From Crossiella sp. CA-258035 (GTDB taxonomy: Bacteria; Actinomycetota; Actinomycetes; Mycobacteriales; Pseudonocardiaceae), in contig NZ_CP116413.1 in the NCBI RefSeq assembly GCF_030064675.1, positions 2,202,001 through 2,266,000 on the forward strand: a DNA stretch of 64,000 bases. Reading direction: 5' to 3'. The notes below the pieces were generated by a model that saw only the letters and a list, made by a program, of their open reading frames with translations, did no database searches and had not been told where the DNA came from. Below, piece after piece: positions 28,340 to 36,584 of this stretch (the stretch's first letter is position 1; each line of letters begins with the position of its first letter). The translations under genes were made by a program, and so were the position numbers.

Positions 28340-28938
28340 CCCCGGAGACCCAGAGATCGGCTGAGGTGGGTGGTCCACCAGCGGAGCTGCGGGTCGGGGG
28401 CGCTCGCCGCCCGGCCGGTGAGCCCGGCGCTGCGGCGGAACGCCGGCCCGTACAGGGGCTCGGTGGCCAGGGCCTGGTGCAGCGCGGCGACCGCGAGCCG
28501 GGTGTCCTCGACCGGGACCTCGGCGGCGTCGGGGCGCAGGGCGTGCAGCGCGTCGACGAGCGGGTCGAGCATCCCCGCTCCCTCGTCCCGCCAGCCCGCG
28601 GCGTGCAGCGCCACGGCCAGCTCGCCGTAGCCCCGGCGGTAGAGCACCGCCAGGGCGTCGACCAGCTCACCAAGATCAGCGCCCTGGCCGAGCCAGGAGT
28701 CCAGCACCTCCGCCACCCCGGCCCGGATCTTCCGGCCGCCGTGCCGCAGCAACGCCGACAGCAGGCGGTCCCGGGTGCCGAAGTGGTGGCTGACCCCCGC
28801 GTCGGTCATGCCGACGGCGGCGGCGATGGCCCTGACCTGCACCGCGGCCACCCCGCCCTCGGCCAGCAGCTTCTCGGCCGCGTCCAGGATCAGCCGCCGC
28901 GCCTCCTCGGGAGAACGGCGCACACGCGAACTCGTCAC
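28336..28938 (-). CDS. TetR-family repressor
   Basis: This 200-residue regulator has an N-terminal helix-turn-helix (AAVQVRAIAAAVGMTDAGVSHHFGTRDRLLSALL) and a variable ligand-binding C-terminal part. It is divergent from an alpha/beta hydrolase gene, and the region between them holds two inverted repeats with CCTTGA/TCAAGG-like arms, so it probably represses itself and the hydrolase operon. The GTG at 28938 is preferred; a frame extension to 28992 would overlap the hydrolase promoter and the operators. Confidence 0.9.
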   Translation of the reverse strand: MTSSRVRRSPEEARRLILDAAEKLLAEGGVAAVQVRAIAAAVGMTDAGVSHHFGTRDRLLSALLRHGGRKIRAGVAEVLDSWLGQGADLGELVDALAVLYRRGYGELAVALHAAGWRDEGAGMLDPLVDALHALRPDAAEVPVEDTRLAVAALHQALATEPLYGPAFRRSAGLTGRAASAPDPQLRWWTTHLSRSLGLRG

Positions 28939-28951
28939 AGCGCCGACCTTA

Positions 28952-28997
28952 CCTTGACACCTCAAGGCAGCGCTCCTACCTTGAGCGCACAAGGTAA
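28952..28997 (+). promoter_or_regulatory. Hydrolase promoter and TetR operators
   Basis: TTGACA (28954-28959) and TACCTT (28977-28982) are separated by exactly 17 bp, a good housekeeping promoter facing the hydrolase gene. Two inverted repeats overlap it: CCTTGA-CACC-TCAAGG (28952-28967) and TACCTTG-AGCG-CACAAGGTA (28977-28996). Both cover promoter elements, as expected for repressor operators. Confidence 0.7.
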
Positions 28998-29006
28998 GGA
29001 GCCGCC

Positions 29007-29726
29007 ATGATCTCCCTAACTCGTCCCGACGTGGTCCTGCGCGGGGAGGAGGCCGGTGCCGGGCCGACCGTCCTGCTGCTGCACGCCGGTGGTGAACGTC
29101 GCCGCGTGTGGCGTCCGGTGATCGAGGTCCTGGTTGGTGCCGGTTTCCGGTGCGTGGCCTTCGACCAGCGGGGTCACGGCGACAGCGGCGGCTCGCTGCG
29201 GACGCTGGCCCACTGCGCGGCGGACGTCGCCGCCATGCTGCGCGCCGAGCCGCCCGGATGTGTGGTTGTCGGCGCTTCGCTCGGTGGGCTCGCGGCCATC
29301 GCGGCCCTGGCCGATCCGGAGGTGCGGGCGCGGGTGACCGGGCTCGTGCTGGTGGACGTCGTGCCCGATCCCGAGCCCGGCGGGGTCCGCACCTTCCTCG
29401 CCGCGGCCGGCCTGCCCGAAACCCACGCCGAGATCATCGAAGACGTCCTCGCCCAGGGTCCCCGGTTGCGGCAGGTCACCGCGGCGCTCGACCTGCCCGT
29501 CCTGCTCGTGCGCGGTGACCGGGGCTCGCCCGTGACCGACGCCGACGCCGACCGGTTGCGGCGCCTGGTCCCGCACGCCGCGGTGACCCGCGTGCGCGGT
29601 GCCGGACACCTCGTGGCCAGGGACCAACCGGTGGCGCTGGCCGCCGCCATCACCGAATGGAGAGCCGATGAGCGCGACGAACCCGGAGACCGACGAGCGG
29701 TTCCTGGCCCGGCTGCTGGCCGGTGA
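29007..29726 (+). CDS. Alpha/beta hydrolase
   Basis: This 239-residue hydrolase has the oxyanion-side motif LLLHAGGERR, the nucleophile elbow VGASLGG (GxSxG, about residue 90), an acidic residue in the LLVRGDRGSPVTDAD stretch and a catalytic histidine in GAGHLVA. It is controlled by a good promoter with TetR operators. Its 3' end overlaps the next gene by 59 nt, an unusually long overlap, so the last 20 residues are probably not conserved. The substrate is unknown. Confidence 0.88.
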   Translation: MISLTRPDVVLRGEEAGAGPTVLLLHAGGERRRVWRPVIEVLVGAGFRCVAFDQRGHGDSGGSLRTLAHCAADVAAMLRAEPPGCVVVGASLGGLAAIAALADPEVRARVTGLVLVDVVPDPEPGGVRTFLAAAGLPETHAEIIEDVLAQGPRLRQVTAALDLPVLLVRGDRGSPVTDADADRLRRLVPHAAVTRVRGAGHLVARDQPVALAAAITEWRADERDEPGDRRAVPGPAAGR

Positions 29727-30891
29727 CTTCCTGCTGTGGTCCCCCAACATCCAGGCCGAGGGCTTCGCGAACTGGGACCGGATCTTCGCGACCCGGACGA
29801 TCGAGAAGGCCCCAACGGCCTCGCCGCTCCCGACCGGCGAACCGATCACCGATGTCACCTTCGAGGCTTACGGGGAGCGCGGCGACGTCGAGTCGCTGAT
29901 GCGGGACGAGCACCTCAGCGGCCTGCTCGTGGTCCAGGACGGTGCCATCAGGCTGGAGCGGTATGCGAAGGGACTGACACCCTCGGGTCGCTGGCAGTCC
30001 TCGTCGATGGTGAAGTCGCTGGCCTCGATCCTCATCGCGGCCGCGGAGCACGATGGGCTGCTCTCCCGCGCCGACCTGGTCACCGACCACCTGGCGGACT
30101 TCGCGGGCACGGCCTACGAGCAGGTGACCATCGAGCACCTGCTGACCATGTCCTCGGGGATCGAGTGGACGGAGAACACCGACGACCTCCACTCCGATGT
30201 CGCCGAGCACTACATCAAGGTGATCGGCGCGCGCAGGGTCGGCGCCATCCAGGAGTACCTCAAGACGCGGCAGCGCGCGGCCGAGCCCGGCACCTCCTTC
30301 TACTACAACACCGGCGACACCTTCCTGCTCGGCCTGATCCTGGCCAAGGTCACCGGGAGGACGGTGGCGGAGTACTGCTCGGCGAAGGTGTGGCGGCCGA
30401 TGGGCATGGAGCAGCCCGGCTTCTTCATGCTGGACGGCGACGACGGCCAGGAGGTGGTCGGCAGCTGTTGCGGCGCAAGCCTGCGCGACTACGCGCGCTG
30501 GGGCCTGCTGATGCTCAACGACGGCGTCGCCGCCGACGGCACCCGGGTCGTCCCGGCAGGCTGGGTCGCGCAGGCCACCAGCCCCCGGGCGCCCGCCTTC
30601 GCCTTCGACTTCAGCGGCGTGCGCGGCACGTCGAGCCCGCCGATGGCGGAGTACGCGGGCTACGGCTACCTGTGGTGGATCAAGACCGGTGGCGCGTACG
30701 AGGCACTGGGCAGCTACGGGCAGTGGCTGCACGTAGACCCGGCGCGCGGGCTGGTCGTGGTGCTGCTCGGCGCGGTGCCGCGCATCCCGTACCTGGACCC
30801 GGACTCGCCCGAAGTCAGGGCGGGCACCTCGCACATGGGCTCGGCCCGCCGTGCCCGGTTCATCGACGCCGTGGCCGCGCGCTTCGACTGA
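29668..30891 (+). CDS. Class C beta-lactamase-like serine hydrolase
   Basis: This 407-residue protein has the Ser-x-x-Lys pair at Ser113-Lys116 (SMVK), a Tyr-Asn motif (FYYNTGDTF) equivalent to YxN, and GYGYLWWIKTGG near the C-terminus. This is the penicillin-binding/beta-lactamase fold used by many esterases and peptidases, and no signal peptide is visible. It probably acts with the overlapping hydrolase in one transcription unit. The ATG at 29668 has GGAGAG upstream. Real beta-lactamase activity is not implied. Confidence 0.88.
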   Translation: MSATNPETDERFLARLLAGDFLLWSPNIQAEGFANWDRIFATRTIEKAPTASPLPTGEPITDVTFEAYGERGDVESLMRDEHLSGLLVVQDGAIRLERYAKGLTPSGRWQSSSMVKSLASILIAAAEHDGLLSRADLVTDHLADFAGTAYEQVTIEHLLTMSSGIEWTENTDDLHSDVAEHYIKVIGARRVGAIQEYLKTRQRAAEPGTSFYYNTGDTFLLGLILAKVTGRTVAEYCSAKVWRPMGMEQPGFFMLDGDDGQEVVGSCCGASLRDYARWGLLMLNDGVAADGTRVVPAGWVAQATSPRAPAFAFDFSGVRGTSSPPMAEYAGYGYLWWIKTGGAYEALGSYGQWLHVDPARGLVVVLLGAVPRIPYLDPDSPEVRAGTSHMGSARRARFIDAVAARFD

Positions 30892-30903
30892 GGCGAGGTG
30901 GCT

Positions 30904-32472
30904 TCAGCGCACGTCCACGAACACCGGGTTCGCGTAGCACCACAGGTCCTGCCACGGGTTGGCCTCGCCGCGGATGTCCGCGATCGGCTCGATCCCGCCC
31001 GGCACGTGCCGCCGTCCGTCCGTGCCGCGCACCCGCACGTAGAACGACTCCCGCACGTTCCGGAACGTGTGCCGGAACCCGACCGTCCGCCCGGCCCGGA
31101 ACCTCGGCTCGTACGAGCGGGCCACCGCGACCTCGGCTGCCCGGAAGCCCTGCCGGTCCGCCGCGGGACCGGTGACCGCGCCGCGCACCAGGTCCAGCCG
31201 GGCCAGCCGGGGCAGCTCGCCGCCGGAGTGCGGCCGCGCGGCCAACTGCGCCAGCACCACCACCGTGACGTCCGTGCCCCGCCGCACCCGCAGTCGCCCG
31301 CCCAGGCCCACCGGCCAGGACAGCCGGTCCTCGGCGAAGACGTGCGTCTCCAGCCGCTGCACCAGCCCGCCGTGGCTGACGAAGCTGCGCCCGGCGCGCA
31401 GGCCGTCCATCACGCCCCGGTAGCTGCGGTCGGTGGTGCCGACCACGGTCCGGCTGAACTCGCCGGGGTAGAAGTCGCAGTACGGCGGCTGGGTCTGCAC
31501 CGGGCCGCCGGGCAGCGGGTCCAGGTGCTTGCCCGCCCGGTCGTACAGGTCGGGTGCCTCGGGCTGACGGACGATGGTGTCGCGGAAGTTGAAGTGGCTG
31601 TCGGAGTTGCTGGTCACCCACCAGTTCCGGCCCTCGGCCAGCAGCGCGTCCCACATGCCGCCCAGGGTCGCGGTCATCCAGTCGAAGCCGCCGAAGGTCC
31701 GGTATGCCTCGGCCGGGAAACCGGGCCAGGAGTCGCCGCCGGGGGAGTTGCCGTAGCCGCCGCGGTGGCCGCCGCTGCCGTCGGGCTTGGGGTAGCCGTC
31801 GCCCTGCGCGCCGGGCGCGCCCTCCATCCCGATCACCACACCGGGTGCGGCGTCGTGCCAGTTGCGCAGCTCCGCGGGCGCGATCCGGCCGTTGCGGGAG
31901 GGGTGGTTGACCACTACCAGCCCGCCCCGCCGGGCCAGCCAGCGCAGCGCCTCCAGCGCCTTGGCCTCGTTCGCCGGGGTGCTCGCACCGGTACCGGTCA
32001 GCCGGGAGTCGAAGGTGCGCTCGAACTCGCGCAGCAGCGCGGCCTCGTCCCGGCTCGGCGGCAGGAACACCGTGGCGTGCTCGGCCGCGGGCATGTTCCA
32101 CTCCAGGCCCTGCCACAGCAGCAGGTGCGGATGCCTGCGCCGGGCGGCCACGATGTCGGCGTGCGCCGGTTCCACCGAGTGCGCCTCGTGCGCGACGTGC
32201 CCGTGGTCGGAGAACACCAGCCACTCCGCGCCGTGCCGCTGCGCGCCCGCCACCACCTGGTCGATGGTGTACATCGCGTCGTTGGAGTACTGCGTGTGCA
32301 CGTGGTGGTCGCCCACCAGCCAGCGCGGCAGGCCCGGCAGCCTCGGCAGCCCGAGATCCAGCTCCACATCGACGTCGATGCCCGCCTCCGCCGTGCCCGC
32401 GCCGACCAGCGGCGCCGCCACCGCGGCCGCGCCCACCCCGCGCAGGAACCCGCGCCGGCCCACCTGACCCAT
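30904..32472 (-). CDS. Tat-exported PHP-domain phosphoesterase (CehA/McbA-like)
   Basis: This 522-residue protein begins with a twin-arginine signal (GRRGFLRGVGAAAVAAPL, residues 5-22). The PHP metal site follows: GDHHVHTQYSNDA, FSDHGHV, VVNHPSRNG and SNSDSHF. The family includes CehA and McbA carbamate hydrolases, but a phosphodiesterase role is equally possible. The C-terminal 150 residues look beta-rich. The ATG at 32472 has GGGAGG six bases upstream. It converges on the serine hydrolase gene with 12 bp between stops. Confidence 0.87.
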   Translation of the reverse strand: MGQVGRRGFLRGVGAAAVAAPLVGAGTAEAGIDVDVELDLGLPRLPGLPRWLVGDHHVHTQYSNDAMYTIDQVVAGAQRHGAEWLVFSDHGHVAHEAHSVEPAHADIVAARRRHPHLLLWQGLEWNMPAAEHATVFLPPSRDEAALLREFERTFDSRLTGTGASTPANEAKALEALRWLARRGGLVVVNHPSRNGRIAPAELRNWHDAAPGVVIGMEGAPGAQGDGYPKPDGSGGHRGGYGNSPGGDSWPGFPAEAYRTFGGFDWMTATLGGMWDALLAEGRNWWVTSNSDSHFNFRDTIVRQPEAPDLYDRAGKHLDPLPGGPVQTQPPYCDFYPGEFSRTVVGTTDRSYRGVMDGLRAGRSFVSHGGLVQRLETHVFAEDRLSWPVGLGGRLRVRRGTDVTVVVLAQLAARPHSGGELPRLARLDLVRGAVTGPAADRQGFRAAEVAVARSYEPRFRAGRTVGFRHTFRNVRESFYVRVRGTDGRRHVPGGIEPIADIRGEANPWQDLWCYANPVFVDVR

Positions 32473-32543
32473 CACTGACCTCCCGGTTGGTCCGGCGACC
32501 CTAGATCGCCGAGATGACCGGTGGGTGGACTCTGTGGAAACGA

Positions 32544-33476
32544 TTACCCGGCGACCCGGTGCACGGACGGGCTGACCCCTCGGGTGCGCTTGAACGCCGA
32601 GCTGAAGGCGAACCCGTCCGCGTAGCCGACCCGCTTGGCCACCCTGGCCACCGTCTCGTCTGGATCGCGCAGCAGGTCCGCGGCCAGCGCCATCCGCCAG
32701 CCGGTCAGGTAGGTCAGCGGCGGCTCGCCCACCAGGTCGGTGAACCGGCGGGCCAGCGTCGCCCTGGACACCCCGACCTCGGCGGCCAGCGTCGCCACCG
32801 TCCAGGAGCGGGCGGGCTCGGCGTGCAGGGCGCGCAGCGCGGTCCCGGCCACCGGATCGCTCAGCGCCCGGTACCAGGCGGGCGGGGCGCCCTCGGGCAT
32901 GGCGAACCAGCAGCGCAGGGTCAGCACCAGCAGCAGGTCGAGCAGCCGGTCCAGCACCAGCTGCTGGCCGGGCTCCTCGCCGTCGATCTCCACCTCCAGC
33001 CGCCGCAGCAGGTCGCACGGCCCCTGGTCATCCGGCACCACCAGCACCGGCGGCAGCGCGCTGAGCAGCCGCTCGCTGATGTCCCCGTGCACCTGGTAGG
33101 CGCCGCTGATCAGCACCGCCGAGCCGTCCGCGGTCTCGCCGAAGGTGCGCGCGCCCAGGCACAGCTCCTCGCACAGGTCGGTGCCGTCCGGGTGCTCGCA
33201 CCGGTCCTCGCTCAGCACGATCACCCCCGGCGGGGTGTCCGGGTGGTCGGCGACCCGGTACACCTGCGGGCCGCGCACCAGCGCCACGTCCCCCGCGCGC
33301 AGCCTGCGCGGCTCGCCGTCCCCGGCCACGATCCAGGCCTCGCCGCTGAGCAGCGTGCACAGGGTCAGCCGGGCCGGGTTGCGGAACTCCAGCCCCCAGG
33401 GCGGGGTCATGATCGACCGGCTGAACAGCGCACCCCGCGCGCGCACTCCCTGCAACAGGTCAGCCAAGGCGTCCAT
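32544..33476 (-). CDS. AraC-family regulator with cupin-like sensor
   Basis: This 310-residue regulator has an N-terminal cupin domain (about residues 25-190, AraC_binding_2 type) and a C-terminal double helix-turn-helix (SWTVATLAAEVGVSRATLARRF...ADLLRDPDETVARVAKRVGYADGFAFSSAFKR). It is divergent from an NmrA-type gene 82 bp away and probably regulates it, a very common AraC/oxidoreductase pairing. The inducer is unknown. Confidence 0.92.
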   Translation of the reverse strand: MDALADLLQGVRARGALFSRSIMTPPWGLEFRNPARLTLCTLLSGEAWIVAGDGEPRRLRAGDVALVRGPQVYRVADHPDTPPGVIVLSEDRCEHPDGTDLCEELCLGARTFGETADGSAVLISGAYQVHGDISERLLSALPPVLVVPDDQGPCDLLRRLEVEIDGEEPGQQLVLDRLLDLLLVLTLRCWFAMPEGAPPAWYRALSDPVAGTALRALHAEPARSWTVATLAAEVGVSRATLARRFTDLVGEPPLTYLTGWRMALAADLLRDPDETVARVAKRVGYADGFAFSSAFKRTRGVSPSVHRVAG

Positions 33477-33557
33477 GCGATCACCTTAGACGAATGGACA
33501 TGCGATCGAGCTTCCCGGCCATAGATCGTCTCAAGTTCCGCTGTTTGACTGGGCGAC

Positions 33558-34388
33558 ATGAGCGAACAGACGATCTTGGTGCAGGCGGGCAGGGGCAAGA
33601 CCGGCAAGCGGGTGGCCCGGCGGTTGCGGGAGCGTGGCATCACCGTGCGGGCCGCCTCCCGCTCGGGCGAGACCCGCTTCGACTGGATGGACGAGTCCAC
33701 CTGGGGACCGGCGCTGGCCGGCGTGGACGCGGTGTACCTGGTGCCGCTGGAGGCCACCGGCGACCGGCACGAGGAGGTGGCCCGGTTCGTGCGCCAGGCC
33801 GTGGCCGCCGGGGTGCGCAAGCTGGTGATGCTCTCCGCCCGGGACGTGGACACCTTCGAGGTGGAGGACACCCTCAACGCCGAGCGCGCGGTGCGGGAGA
33901 GCGGGGTGGCCTGGACCATCCTGCGGCCGGGCTGGTTCCACCAGAACTTCGACGAGGACTACTTCGAGCCGAGCGTGCGGGCCGGTGAGGTGCTGCTGGC
34001 CACCGGGGACGGCCTGGAGCCGTTCATCGACGCCGAGGACATCGCCGAGGTCGCGGTCGCCGCGTTCACCCAGGACGGCCACGACGGGCAGATCTACGAC
34101 CTCTCCGGCGCGGAACCGCTGACCTTCCCGCAGGCGCTGGAGATCATCGCCGCGGAGTTGGGCCGGGAGATCCGGGTGGTCGACGTGGAGCCTGCCCAGT
34201 ACATCGAGAAGCAGGTCGGGCTGGGCATGCCGCGGGAGTTCGCGGAGCTGATCGCCCGGCTGTACGAGCGGATCCGGGCCGGCAAGGAGGCCCACCTCTC
34301 CGACGGCGTGCAGCGGGTGCTGGGCCGCGAACCCCGCTCCTTCGCCGCCTACGTCAAGAACGCGGTCGCCGCAGGCTCCTGGCGCTGA
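33558..34388 (+). CDS. NmrA-type NAD(P)-binding protein
   Basis: This 276-residue protein has a Rossmann N-terminus (ILVQAGRGKTGKRVARRLRERG), a long flat substrate cleft region and the HQNFDEDYF motif of NmrA-like/atypical short-chain dehydrogenases. It could be a quinone reductase or a redox sensor. It is paired with a divergent AraC regulator. A large hairpin follows its stop at 34400. Confidence 0.88.
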   Translation: MSEQTILVQAGRGKTGKRVARRLRERGITVRAASRSGETRFDWMDESTWGPALAGVDAVYLVPLEATGDRHEEVARFVRQAVAAGVRKLVMLSARDVDTFEVEDTLNAERAVRESGVAWTILRPGWFHQNFDEDYFEPSVRAGEVLLATGDGLEPFIDAEDIAEVAVAAFTQDGHDGQIYDLSGAEPLTFPQALEIIAAELGREIRVVDVEPAQYIEKQVGLGMPREFAELIARLYERIRAGKEAHLSDGVQRVLGREPRSFAAYVKNAVAAGSWR

Positions 34389-34399
34389 CCACCGCCCGA

Positions 34400-34458
34400 G
34401 TGTTGGCCGAACTGGTACAGCGTGTTGGCCAAACTGGGCGTACCAGTTCGGCCAACAC
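34400..34458. terminator. Convergent terminator with three GTGTTGGCC copies
   Basis: GTGTTGGCCGAACTGGTAC (34400-34418) and its exact complement (34440-34458) form 19-bp arms. A third copy, CGTGTTGGCCAAACTGG (34421-34437), sits between them in the same direction as the left arm. The site lies between convergent genes, exactly as at 15540-15613. Confidence 0.85.
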
Positions 34459-34469
34459 GCCGGTCCGGG

Positions 34470-36584
34470 TCAGGCGGTCGGCACGCTGGCCACGCCCGGC
34501 GCCAGGAACCTCTTGCCGGTGACCTTCTCCGAGATGCCGGTGCGGTCCAGGTACGGCGTGATGCCGCCCAGCCAGAACGGCCAGCCCGCGCCCAGGATCA
34601 TGCACAGGTCGATGTCCTGCGCCTCCGCGACCACGCCCTCGTCGAGCATGATCCGGATCTCCTCGGCCAGCGCCTCCAGCGCCCTGGCCTTGACCTCCTC
34701 GCCGGTGAGCGGCTTGTCGCCGAACTCCCACAGCGCGGTGACCTCGGGGTCGACGGTCTGGTTGCCCTGCGCGTCCCACTGCCACACCGCGGCCTTGCCG
34801 GCGGCCACGAACTTCTTCATGTTCGAGCTGACCGAGAACCGGTCCGGGAAGGCGTGGTGCATGGTCTCCGAGACGTGCAGCGCGACCGCGGAACCCACCA
34901 GCTGCAACAGGATCATCGGCGACATCGGCAGGCCGAGCGGCTCGGTGGCCTTGTCCGCGACCTCGAAGGAGGTGCCCTCGTCCACGGACTTGATCACCTC
35001 GCCCATGAACCGGGTGAGCAGCCGGTTGACCACGAACGCCGGCGCGTCCTTGACCAGCACGCTGGACTTCTTCAGCTCCTTGCCGACCGCGAAGGCGGTG
35101 GCCAGGGTGGCGTCGTCGGTCTGCTCGGCGCGCACGATCTCCAGCAGCGGCATGACCGCGACCGGGTTGAAGAAGTGGAAGCCGACCACGCGCTCCGGGT
35201 GGGCCAGCTTGCTCGCCATCTCGGTGATGGACAGCGAGGAGGTGTTGGTGGCCAGCACGCACTCGGCGGAGACGTGCTCCTCCACCTCGGCGAAGACCTG
35301 CTGCTTGACCGACAGCTCCTCGAACACGGCCTCGATCACGAAGTCCGCGTCGGCGAAGGCGGCCTTGTCCAGCGAGCCGGAGACCAGCGCCTTGAGCCGG
35401 TTCGCCTCGTCGGGGGAGACCCGCTTCTTGCCGAGCAGCTTGTCGACCTCGCCGTGCACGTAGCCGACGCCCTTGTCCACCCGCGCCTGGTCGATGTCGG
35501 TGAGCACCACCGGCACCTTCAGCCGCCGCGCGAACAGCAGCGCCATCTGGCTGGCCATCAGGCCCGCGCCGACGATACCGACCTTGGTCACCGCGCGGGC
35601 CAGCGAGCGGTCCGGCGCGCCTGCCGGGCGCTTGGCCCGCTTCTGCACCAGGTTGAACGAGTACAGGCCCGCGCGCAGCTCATCGCTCATCACGACGTCG
35701 GCGAGCGCCTGGGTCTCGGCCGCGTAGCCCTTGGTCAGGTCGTTCTCGCGGGCCAGCTCCAGCAGCTCCAGCGCCTTGAGCGCACCGGGCGCGGCGCCCT
35801 TGGTCTTGCCGTGCACGATCGCCTTGGCCCGCGCCACGGCCTGGTCCCAGCCCTCGCCGCGGTCGATCTCCCTGCGCGGCGGGGTGATCTCGCCGTTGAC
35901 CACCTTGGTCAGCCAGATCAGCGACTGCTCCAGGTAGTCCGCGGACTCCAGCACCACGTCCACCACGCCCAGCCCGGCGGCCTGCGCGGGCTTGAGCATC
36001 TTGTTCTGGTTCAACGCGTTCTCGAAGATCACGGTGACCGCGTCGTTGGCGCCGATCAGGTTCGGCAGCAGCTGGGTGCCGCCCCAGCCGGGGAACAGGC
36101 CGAGGAAGACCTCGGGCAGCGCGAGCGCCGCCGCGTTGGCCGCCAGGGTCCGGTAGTGGCAGGACAGCGCCAGCTCCAGGCCGCCGCCCATGGCCGCGCC
36201 GTTGACGAAGGCGAAGGTCGGCACGGTGGAGTCGGTGAAGCGGCGGAACACGTCGTGGCCGAGCTGCCCGATGGCCACCGCCTGCTCGCGGGAGGTGGCC
36301 TTCTCCACCGCGGTCAGGTCCGCGCCCACGGCGAAGATGAACGGCTTGCCGGTGACCGCGATCGCGGCCACGTCGGCGGCCGAGGCCTCGTCGAAGGCGG
36401 CGTTGAGGCTGAGCAGGCTCTGCGGCCCGAAGGTGGACGGCCGGGTGTGGTCGTGCCCGTTGTCCAGGGTGATCAGCGCGACCGGCTTGGCCAGTCCGGG
36501 CACCCGGAGGAGACGGGTGACCGCGCGGGTCACGACCTCGTCAGGGAAGAGGGTCTTGGCTTCCTCAACGGTGAAGGTGCTCAC
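34470..36584 (-). CDS. fadB: Fatty-acid oxidation multifunctional protein (FadB)
   Basis: This 704-residue fusion has an enoyl-CoA hydratase half (NGAAMGGGLELALSCHYR; LALPEVFLGLFPGWGGTQLLP) and a 3-hydroxyacyl-CoA dehydrogenase half (VGIVGAGLMASQMA for NAD; NTSSLSITEMA; HFFNPVAVMPL). It carries out the middle two steps of beta-oxidation. The GTG at 36584 overlaps the fadA stop as GTGA, and GGGGAG precedes it, so fadA and fadB are translated together to make the trifunctional complex. Confidence 0.95.
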   Translation of the reverse strand: MSTFTVEEAKTLFPDEVVTRAVTRLLRVPGLAKPVALITLDNGHDHTRPSTFGPQSLLSLNAAFDEASAADVAAIAVTGKPFIFAVGADLTAVEKATSREQAVAIGQLGHDVFRRFTDSTVPTFAFVNGAAMGGGLELALSCHYRTLAANAAALALPEVFLGLFPGWGGTQLLPNLIGANDAVTVIFENALNQNKMLKPAQAAGLGVVDVVLESADYLEQSLIWLTKVVNGEITPPRREIDRGEGWDQAVARAKAIVHGKTKGAAPGALKALELLELARENDLTKGYAAETQALADVVMSDELRAGLYSFNLVQKRAKRPAGAPDRSLARAVTKVGIVGAGLMASQMALLFARRLKVPVVLTDIDQARVDKGVGYVHGEVDKLLGKKRVSPDEANRLKALVSGSLDKAAFADADFVIEAVFEELSVKQQVFAEVEEHVSAECVLATNTSSLSITEMASKLAHPERVVGFHFFNPVAVMPLLEIVRAEQTDDATLATAFAVGKELKKSSVLVKDAPAFVVNRLLTRFMGEVIKSVDEGTSFEVADKATEPLGLPMSPMILLQLVGSAVALHVSETMHHAFPDRFSVSSNMKKFVAAGKAAVWQWDAQGNQTVDPEVTALWEFGDKPLTGEEVKARALEALAEEIRIMLDEGVVAEAQDIDLCMILGAGWPFWLGGITPYLDRTGISEKVTGKRFLAPGVASVPTA

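Noticed and set aside
29668-30891. Serine hydrolase as an antibiotic-resistance beta-lactamase
   Set aside because: It has no signal peptide and the motif set is shared with esterases and peptidases; the neighbours do not suggest resistance.
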